Positions 21,706 to 27,711 of a stretch of DNA of 30,865 nt are shown one piece after another (the first letter of the stretch is position 1; each line of letters starts with the position of its first letter). The stretch comes from UBA4736 sp002404015. Its GTDB lineage: Bacteria > Chloroflexota > Dormibacteria > Dormibacterales > Dormibacteraceae. The notes under the pieces were generated by a model. It was not told the DNA's origin. It saw only the letters and a list, made by a program, of their open reading frames with translations, and did not search any database. The stretch spans positions 1-30,865 of the forward strand of contig DAIOCN010000032.1 of NCBI GenBank assembly GCA_036747295.1, given 5' to 3'. The position numbers and the translations under genes are program-made.

Positions 21706-23226
21706 ATGGCAGACACTCTGAAACCGGTCACCCCGCCCGGTGCGCCGCCGGCGCCCCCGACCAACGGGTCCTCGGCGGCTTCCGGGGCTGCGGCCGGGGC
21801 CGATTCACTCCGCAGGGCCGCGCTCTCCATGCCGGAGGTGCTGGGACAGTCGGTGGCGAACATGGCGCCCACCGCCGCCATGGCCCTGCTGCCCCTGCTC
21901 GTGTTCCTCAACGCGGGCAACGGGACCTGGCTCTCGTTCGTGATCGCGGTCCTGCTTATGGCCTGCGTCGGCTACTGCGCGTCCCAGTTCGCCAAGCGCA
22001 TGAACTCGGCCGGCTCGTTCTATGTCTGGGTCACCCGAGGCTTCGGGCCGGGCGCCGGCCACGCGGCCGGCTGGGGGCTCCAGCTCGGCTATATCGCAAC
22101 CGGGATGGCCACCGTGCTGGGTTTCGGAATCTTCGCCGGTGACTTTCTGACGCGGCTCGGCCTGCCGGGGACGAACCCAATCGTGCAGACCGTGCTCTAC
22201 GCGATCGACTTCATCCTGCCGGTCAGCGTCGCGATTGCGGACATGAGGCTCTCCGCGCGCACGGCGCTCACGCTGGAGGGCATCTCCATCGCGATCATCC
22301 TCTTCCTATGCGCCGCGATCTTCGTCGTGCACGGAGGCCCGATCGACACCCAGCAGTTCTCGTTCAAGGGCGTGGTGCCGGGCGGAGTGCTGGTCGGCGT
22401 CGTGCTCGCGATCTTCGCCTTCGTCGGCTTCGAAAGCGCCGGCTCGCTGGGTATGGAGGCCAGGAACCCGTACCGCAACATCGGGCGGGCGATCCTCTGG
22501 AGCTCAATCGTGGTCGGCCTGTTCTACGTTGTCGTCTCGTACTCCCAGGTGCTCGGATTCCAGGGCACCAAGCCCGGCTTCGCGAAGAGCGTGGCCCCGC
22601 TGCCCGACCTGGCCAACGTGGTCGGGATCGGCTTCCTCGCCTACATCATCGACATCGGGATCATGTGCAGCATGTTTGCCTGCACCCTGGCCTGCATCAA
22701 CGCCGCGGCTCGAATCGCCTTCACCATGGCGCACGACGGCATGGGCGCGAAGGCGCTGGCGCAGATCCACCCCGTCAGGAAGACACCTGTCGTCGGCATC
22801 TGGACAGTGGCCGTGCCGATGTTCGTAGTGCCCGCCGCGCTGGTCCTTCTGGGGAGGAACCCGGTCGACGTGACCGGCTGGGCCGGGACCGTCGCCACAT
22901 TCGGATTCATGCTCGCTTACGCTCTGGTGTCGCTTGCAGCGCCCTACTTCCTCAGCCGGATCAAGGAGTCCTCGCTGATCGTGACCGTGCTCGGTCTGGT
23001 GGGCGCCATAGCGATGGTCGTCGTCTTCTACAGCAACTGGCTGCCGCAGACGATCCCAGGCGGGCTCTTCCCGACCCTGACGTCGCCCTACAACATCCTG
23101 CCGTACATCTTCTTCGCGTGGACGGCGATCGGGATCATCTGGTACCTGGTCGTCAAGCAGCGCGACCCTGAGGCGGCCAAGCTGATGGGCACCCGCTACG
23201 AAAGCGTAAGCAGCGAAACGCGCTGA
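21706..23226 (+). CDS. APC superfamily amino acid/amine permease
   Basis: 506 aa with about 12-13 hydrophobic helices after a Pro/Ala/Gly-rich disordered N-terminus (residues 1-35). LRRAALSMPEVLGQSVANMAPTAAMALLP is the family's first-helix region (unwound Gly-containing helix); RMNSAGSFYVWVTRGFGPGAG, FAFVGFESAGSLGMEARNPYRNI and CTLACINAAARIAFTMAHDGMG are the conserved APC blocks (the last equals the S-N-A-A-R-x-x-F-x-M-x-R-D-G motif). Start ATG 21706 with GAGGGGGG about 10 nt upstream. Coupled to the copper amine oxidase, so it most likely imports the amine substrate. Sequence is in the same APC subgroup as the degraded permease at 9806-10384 but clearly a different gene. Confidence 0.93.
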   Translation: MADTLKPVTPPGAPPAPPTNGSSAASGAAAGADSLRRAALSMPEVLGQSVANMAPTAAMALLPLLVFLNAGNGTWLSFVIAVLLMACVGYCASQFAKRMNSAGSFYVWVTRGFGPGAGHAAGWGLQLGYIATGMATVLGFGIFAGDFLTRLGLPGTNPIVQTVLYAIDFILPVSVAIADMRLSARTALTLEGISIAIILFLCAAIFVVHGGPIDTQQFSFKGVVPGGVLVGVVLAIFAFVGFESAGSLGMEARNPYRNIGRAILWSSIVVGLFYVVVSYSQVLGFQGTKPGFAKSVAPLPDLANVVGIGFLAYIIDIGIMCSMFACTLACINAAARIAFTMAHDGMGAKALAQIHPVRKTPVVGIWTVAVPMFVVPAALVLLGRNPVDVTGWAGTVATFGFMLAYALVSLAAPYFLSRIKESSLIVTVLGLVGAIAMVVVFYSNWLPQTIPGGLFPTLTSPYNILPYIFFAWTAIGIIWYLVVKQRDPEAAKLMGTRYESVSSETR

Positions 23227-23242
23227 CCGGAGGTCTCATTCT

Positions 23243-23273
23243 GGCGGCGGCGCGGGCAGTCCGCGCCGCCGCC
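23243..23273. terminator. 13-bp GC hairpin between convergent APC permease and MEDS/HATPase genes
   Basis: Perfect inverted repeat GGCGGCGGCGCGG (23243-23255), loop GCAGT, CCGCGCCGCCGCC (23261-23273). It sits 16 nt after the permease stop and 10 nt from the stop of the opposite gene. Very stable; no T-tract, so it may act as a bidirectional terminator or an RNA 3'-end protector. Confidence 0.6.
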
Positions 23274-23283
23274 GTCGACTCTG

Positions 23284-24237
23284 CTAGCGGCGCCTCATGT
23301 GCAGGCGGACGACCGCGCCGGCCGGGTAGGACCGGATCTCGATCAGGTCGCACAGCTGGTTCGCCAGCCACAGGCCACGACCTGGGCCGGTGTCAGCGGT
23401 CGGCCGCTCGCGCCCGGCCAGCGGGTGCTCGATGTGGCCGCGGTCCCGGATCTCGGAGACCAGCGTGTCGGCGTCTCGCCACATCCGCAGCCTGCCCTGG
23501 CCGCCGCCGTGGAGAAGGCTGTTGGTGGCCACCTCGTTGACGGCCAGCAGGAGGTCGGCCGTCTGGGCCGTGCCAAACCCGGCCCGGCCCGCCTCCCGGG
23601 AGGCGTGGGCGCGCAGGGCCGCCAGGGACCGGGTGTCGAAAGCGAGCTCAACGAGCTGGGCGGGCGGCTCCGACAGGGGGGCGCTGAGATGAGCGGCGGC
23701 CATCTCGGCTGCCTGGTAGGCGTCGCTCTGCTCCTGGGCGCTCCCCTCCCAGATGTAGGGATGGCTGCGCCGCGCCTCTTCGATCACAGTCGGGTCGAGC
23801 TTTTCCGTGTCGTAGGGGCAGAGCAGCCACCAGGGCGTGCCGCCCTCGAAGGCCACATTGAGCAGTGACTCGTGGCGCTGGCATTCGACCAGCTCGGCCG
23901 GCCCGCGCTCCTTCCAGATCGGCTCGCCGATACCTCGAAGGCGCCGGCCGCCCGCGGCATGCTGCGTCACGAAGTCGTTCCAGGCAGGGATGATGCGCGC
24001 CGGGTTGAGCCCGACCTCGGCCATGTCCGCAAAGTAGACGGAGCCGGCGTCGCGGCCCAGGCCGTCGCGCAGGAGGGCGATCTTGACAGCGCTCTCGACG
24101 ACGAGGGTCGGCTCGTCAGCGTCCAACCCGCCCCTGATGAAGGTCAGGGTGCCCGCCAGGAAGTCGGCCTCGCCGGCGTACATCAGGGCCTCGTGGCGAA
24201 AGGCTTCGACAGGAGTTCTGGCGGCGACAGCGCTCAT
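23284..24237 (-). CDS. MEDS-domain sensor with RsbW-like HATPase (anti-sigma regulatory kinase)
   Basis: 317 aa, two domains. Residues about 8-165: MEDS/DcmR-like sensory domain (FRHEALMYAGEADFLAGTLT, ALLRDGLGRDAGSVYFADM, CPYDTEKLDPTVIEEARRSHP). Residues about 195-315: GHKL ATPase of the RsbW/SpoIIAB type with N-box NEVATNSLLHGG (234-245), G1 box EIRDRGH (262-268) and G2 box GPGRGLWLANQLCD (284-297). Such proteins usually bind a sigma factor or phosphorylate an anti-anti-sigma STAS protein in response to a small molecule or redox cue sensed by MEDS. No sigma factor is in the window. ATG 24237 overlaps the stop of the STAS gene (ATGA), so both are translated as a pair. Same order (STAS gene first, kinase second) as in rsbV-rsbW operons. 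Confidence 0.9.
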   Translation of the reverse strand: MSAVAARTPVEAFRHEALMYAGEADFLAGTLTFIRGGLDADEPTLVVESAVKIALLRDGLGRDAGSVYFADMAEVGLNPARIIPAWNDFVTQHAAGGRRLRGIGEPIWKERGPAELVECQRHESLLNVAFEGGTPWWLLCPYDTEKLDPTVIEEARRSHPYIWEGSAQEQSDAYQAAEMAAAHLSAPLSEPPAQLVELAFDTRSLAALRAHASREAGRAGFGTAQTADLLLAVNEVATNSLLHGGGQGRLRMWRDADTLVSEIRDRGHIEHPLAGRERPTADTGPGRGLWLANQLCDLIEIRSYPAGAVVRLHMRRR

Positions 24238-25268
24238 CGACCGCTCACCCCGCTGCCCGCGATCACCAGGCCCGGCAGCTCGGCCCAGCCCACGATCTGC
24301 ATCGCCCTCTGCAGCTGAGCCGGCAGCCGGAGCACCAGGCGCCTTTCGCCCCCCAGGCTCTGGGCGACGCCCACGATCGTTCTGATGCCGCCCAGGTCGC
24401 AGAACACCACTCCGCTCAGGTCGAGCACGACGTCGCCGGAGCCCACCAGGGCGACAGCCACCGCCCGGGCGACCGCGTCGACGTTCGAGGCGTCGATCTC
24501 GCCGTCGAGGCTCAATCCGGGCGGCTCGGAATCGCGCGAGATCCGAAGGATGCCATCGGCGAAGATCGGTTGCGAGCCGCGCGCGCGGCTCGCGAACGGC
24601 GCGTCGTCGGGCCAGCTGGGCGCCGCCGGCGCGGGGGCGAGGAAGGCATGTGTCTCGCGTGAGAATGCCTGCAGGCGGTCCTCGTTGAGACGAGCGTTTC
24701 CAACCTCCCGGCTCTTGACCCACGCCCACGACCAGTCTTCGATGAGCTGCATCAGCGGTTCCGGTGGCAGCCCGACCTCTTCAAAGCGCTCCCTGCGTTC
24801 AGCCAGGAACGTCTGGATCTCGTCCAGGAATCCCGTCAGGAGACGCTCCAGGCGCTGCCGCGACTCGGCCGGGTCCGGCGCGGCGAGCACATTGGCCTTG
24901 GCCGCGAACAGCTTTTCCCGCTGCGGCCAGCTGAAAAGATCGAACTCCTGCTGGAGGGCGCGAGCCTTCTCCAGGCGCTCGGGGCTGACCAGCGCCAGCC
25001 ACTTGAGGCGCTCGCTGGGGGGCCCCAGGGCGCAGCGGGCGTAGAAGCGGCCGGGGACCTCTGCGACGTTGCCGCTGGCAAGGTGCCGGCAGGTCAGCTT
25101 CGAGCCGAGCTGCCTATGCATCGAGTCCGCGGCCATGAAGGTGACCGCATGGTAGGTCGGGCAGGCGGAGAAGTCAGCCCCGAAGGGTCGGGGATAAGGG
25201 CACCGGTCGCTCTCCGGCAACGCCCCCAGACCCTCCGATCCGATTTGCCGATACGCGCCCGCGGCCAC
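24234..25268 (-). CDS. STAS-domain protein with N-terminal Cys-cluster (anti-anti-sigma-like)
   Basis: 344 aa. Residues 20-82 hold four Cys (23, 36, 60, 79) in a compact DRCPYPRPFGADFSACPTY...LTCRHL...ARCALG block, a plausible Zn or Fe-S site. Residues 85-210 are helical and charged. Residues about 238-338 form a STAS domain: GEIDASNVDAVARAV and VLDLSGVVFCDLGGIRTIVG. In RsbV/SpoIIAA-type proteins the motif is D-S-S/A-G, with the Ser phosphorylated by RsbW; here it reads D-L-G-G (291-294), so the phosphosite is replaced by Leu292. It may be a constitutive binder of the partner kinase, with switching by the Cys domain. The start is GTG 25268, supported by AGGAGG 8 nt upstream. Coupled by ATGA to the MEDS/HATPase gene. 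Confidence 0.85.
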   Translation of the reverse strand: MAAGAYRQIGSEGLGALPESDRCPYPRPFGADFSACPTYHAVTFMAADSMHRQLGSKLTCRHLASGNVAEVPGRFYARCALGPPSERLKWLALVSPERLEKARALQQEFDLFSWPQREKLFAAKANVLAAPDPAESRQRLERLLTGFLDEIQTFLAERRERFEEVGLPPEPLMQLIEDWSWAWVKSREVGNARLNEDRLQAFSRETHAFLAPAPAAPSWPDDAPFASRARGSQPIFADGILRISRDSEPPGLSLDGEIDASNVDAVARAVAVALVGSGDVVLDLSGVVFCDLGGIRTIVGVAQSLGGERRLVLRLPAQLQRAMQIVGWAELPGLVIAGSGVSGR

Positions 25269-25276
25269 TAATCACG

Positions 25277-25282
25277 CCTCCT
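25277..25282 (-). promoter_or_regulatory. Shine-Dalgarno AGGAGG of STAS gene
   Basis: AGGAGG on the minus strand with 8 nt to GTG 25268; fixes that start. One of the best ribosome sites in the window. Confidence 0.75.
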
Positions 25283-25311
25283 TTTGGCGGGCTGGCACCC
25301 GCTCCTACTTG

Positions 25312-25341
25312 ATAGTTCCGGATCCGGGTTGGCTGAGTCAA
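25312..25341 (-). promoter_or_regulatory. Candidate promoter for STAS-MEDS operon
   Basis: Minus-strand TTGACT (25336-25341), 18-nt spacer, AACTAT (25312-25317). The spacer contains the palindrome CCGGATCCGG, and the -35 overlaps the inverted repeat GGTTG-7nt-CAACC (25328-25344), which could be an operator. The leader to the GTG would be about 35 nt. Confidence 0.35.
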
Positions 25342-25475
25342 CCGTTGCCATTGGTTCTATCACGAGGAGGGCACCCTGTCTTTTGCGCACGCCGTTGCGA
25401 AAACCCCCATAAGCCGTGGCGAGTTGGCGCTCCGGCATCGTCGTGGAGTAGGGTTACGGCCTTCGGGGGTGACAC

Positions 25476-26852
25476 ATGGATTCCGAACGGCTGTTCGTAA
25501 CCGTCGAGTGCGATGGCTCCAGGTTGGACGCGTCCCTGCCGGCCGATGTGCCGGTCGCCGACCTGGTGCCCCAACTGCTGTCGATGCTCGGGATGCAGGC
25601 GGGCAATACCCTGTGGGTGCTCGCCGGCGAGGATGGCGAGGTCCTGGCCGGGAACCGCTCCCTGCTCCAGAGCGGGCTGGAGGAAGGGGCGAACATACGC
25701 CTGCGCGACAGCTCGGAGGAGGGCCCTCCGGCGGCGATGCCGGAGCAGGCGGAGGCCGAGGCGGAGGCCGAGGCGGAGGCCGAGGCGGAGGCCGAGGCCC
25801 AGCCCGAGCCCGCACCGCCGATCCCTCAGGAGGTGCCGGAACCGCTCGTGCCCTCGCGCCGCATGCGGCTTCCGATCGCGCCTCCATTTGCCGCCCGGGT
25901 AAGGGCCGTCGCTGAGGCGGTGGTCTCGTCCGAGCCCGGGGCCGGCAACGGTCATGACCGCCAGGAGCCGCTCGAGTCGGCGACCCCGGAGCGACTGACA
26001 ATCAAGCGCCCTCGCTCTGTGCTGGAGCGGGCCGAGGCGGTCTGGCGCTCGAGCAACCACAGGTACCAGCTCGACGAGGTGATCCGGGCGCCCCGACTGA
26101 CCAGCGCCGCCACCATCGCGGTCGTCTCTCCCAAAGGCGGTGTGGGCAAGACCACCACCGCTGCTGTGCTCGGCACGCTGCTGGCGATGCTCCGCAGCGA
26201 CCGGGTGGTGGCGGTCGACAGCAACCCCGACTACGGCACCCTGGGGCGGATCCTGACCCCCGACCACACGATCTTCGTCGACGACCTGCTCAGCGTGCTG
26301 CACCAGCCGGCCCTGACCGTGACCATGCTGGAGCGCTGCCTCGGGCGGGCCCAGCACGGCCTCCTGGTGCTGCCGGCGCCCACCGACCCGGGGCGCATGG
26401 AACGACTCGACGACGTGGCGTACGAGCGGGTGATCCGGCGCCTGCAGGAGCTGGCGGGGATACTAGTCCTCGACTGTGCCGCCGGGCTCCAGGATCCTGT
26501 CACCAGGGTTGCGCTGGCCAGCGCAAACCAACTGGTGCTGGTGTCGGACGCGGACCCTGTCACGGCCAGCATGGTCGCGGAGGCAGCGCTCCGGCTCCCG
26601 CCGGAGACCTCGTTCACGTTTGTCGTGAACAAGGTGCCGCGCTCCGGCAGCCGCCTCAACGTCAGGCATCTCGCCGAGGACATACCAGCCGCCCGCGGCG
26701 TGATCGAGATCGAGACTAACGCGGCGGCGGCGGCGCGGGTGACCGACGGTGAGTTCAACTGGAACGACGCCCCCGACAGCTGGCAGGTCGGCTTCCGCCA
26801 GCTCGCCGGCGTCCTCGCCACCGAATGGGCCTCCCTGGGTCTGACCGACTGA
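25476..26852 (+). CDS. Ubiquitin-like (YukD/EsaB-type) - MinD/ParA-family ATPase fusion
   Basis: 458 aa. Residues 1-78 resemble the YukD/EsaB-like ubiquitin fold of type VII secretion (RLFVTVECDGSRLDASLPAD..VADLVPQLLSML..LWVLAGEDGEVLAGNRSL). Residues 92-109 are an uninterrupted Ala-Glu dipeptide run; 110-205 are disordered and contain KRPRSVLERAEAVWRSSNHRYQ. Residues 212-455 are a deviant Walker A ATPase: VVSPKGGVGKTTTAAVLG (217-234), VVAVDSNPDYGTLG (Asp248), ILVLDCAAGL (Walker B) and VVNKVPRSG. This domain order is like ESX-associated EspI/SMEG-type MinD ATPases. GTG/GGGG-rich leader (GGGGGTG about 6 nt upstream) serves as ribosome site. No other T7SS gene is visible. Divergent from the STAS operon by 207 nt. 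Confidence 0.85.
   Translation: MDSERLFVTVECDGSRLDASLPADVPVADLVPQLLSMLGMQAGNTLWVLAGEDGEVLAGNRSLLQSGLEEGANIRLRDSSEEGPPAAMPEQAEAEAEAEAEAEAEAEAQPEPAPPIPQEVPEPLVPSRRMRLPIAPPFAARVRAVAEAVVSSEPGAGNGHDRQEPLESATPERLTIKRPRSVLERAEAVWRSSNHRYQLDEVIRAPRLTSAATIAVVSPKGGVGKTTTAAVLGTLLAMLRSDRVVAVDSNPDYGTLGRILTPDHTIFVDDLLSVLHQPALTVTMLERCLGRAQHGLLVLPAPTDPGRMERLDDVAYERVIRRLQELAGILVLDCAAGLQDPVTRVALASANQLVLVSDADPVTASMVAEAALRLPPETSFTFVVNKVPRSGSRLNVRHLAEDIPAARGVIEIETNAAAAARVTDGEFNWNDAPDSWQVGFRQLAGVLATEWASLGLTD
25749..25802 (+). repeat. 12-bp tandem repeat encoding (Ala-Glu)n
   Basis: About four and a half units of GCGGAGGCCGAG, nearly perfect, encode the Ala-Glu run of the MinD fusion linker. Prone to slippage in 6- or 12-bp steps, always in frame, so linker length may vary between strains. 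Confidence 0.85.
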
Positions 26853-26888
26853 CGCGGATGTAAGCATCGGAGCCGCCGGCCGCAGGCT

Positions 26889-27647
26889 CTAGCCTTTGAA
26901 GATGCTCCGGTAGCGCGGGTCGTGGAAGAGCTTCGCCGTGACCGGTCGAATGTCCATCACCGCGACCAGGAGGCCGGTCGCCAGGACGCCACCCAGCGGC
27001 GGCCCCACCAGGTACACCCAGAGTGCCTTGAGGTTGCCGGCCACCAGGGCGGGGCCCAGGCTCCGCGCCGGGTTGAGGCTCGTCCCTGTGTGTGGGGCGC
27101 CCTGCCAGACAAGCACCGTGACGACCACCCAGACCGCGAGCGGCGTCCAGCGGGCTGTGCGCATCCGGGACACGCAGAGGAGGATCGTGAGGATCAGCAG
27201 CGCGGACATGCCTGCCTCCATCGCTGCCGCGACGGGCTCGGGAAACGAGGCTGCCGGGTGCGTCACCCCGTAGCCGACGGTCGCGAAGTCGGGCCAGGCG
27301 GTGCGCAGGATGATGGCACCGAGCAGGGCCCCCAGGCACTGTGCGACCCAGTACGCGATGAGGTCGTGGCGATGGACCTTGCCGCTCAGCCAGAAGGCCA
27401 GCGTCACGGCAGGGTTCAGGTGGGCCCCGCTCATGCGGCCCAAGGGCGAGATGGCGATGAGGCTGCCGGTGCCCGCGAAGAGCGCCCCCGTGAGCAGCAG
27501 CCGGGCGGACGTGGACGGCAGCAGAGGCGCGATCGGGGAGTGGTGGCCGAAGTCGAGCGTGACGGCGCCGAGGCCGCCGAGCAGCAGCAGGGCCGTCCCG
27601 GCCATCTCGGCCGCCCATTCCCGCCAGTGCAGGTCAGGCGCGGCCAT
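26889..27647 (-). CDS. MIP/aquaporin family channel
   Basis: 252 aa, six transmembrane helices plus two half-helices. Both NPA boxes are intact: SGAHLNPAVTLAF (first) and TGTSLNPARSLGPA (second), the Arg after the second NPA being the selectivity-filter Arg. AQCLGALLGA precedes helix 3/4. Residues typical of a glyceroporin (Asp after the second NPA: NPARD) are absent, NPARS favouring a water or small-neutral-solute channel. The extended loop THPAASFPEPVAAAMEAG between helices 4 and 5 is usual for bacterial AqpZ-like proteins. ATG 27647 with no obvious ribosome site. Divergent from the glycosidase gene by 64 nt. Confidence 0.93.
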   Translation of the reverse strand: MAAPDLHWREWAAEMAGTALLLLGGLGAVTLDFGHHSPIAPLLPSTSARLLLTGALFAGTGSLIAISPLGRMSGAHLNPAVTLAFWLSGKVHRHDLIAYWVAQCLGALLGAIILRTAWPDFATVGYGVTHPAASFPEPVAAAMEAGMSALLILTILLCVSRMRTARWTPLAVWVVVTVLVWQGAPHTGTSLNPARSLGPALVAGNLKALWVYLVGPPLGGVLATGLLVAVMDIRPVTAKLFHDPRYRSIFKG

Positions 27648-27711
27648 CGACGACTGAGAGGGGAAGTCGGGCGGGCAGTAACGAGCGCGGCCGGCGTGTC
27701 ACTGTTTCCCC

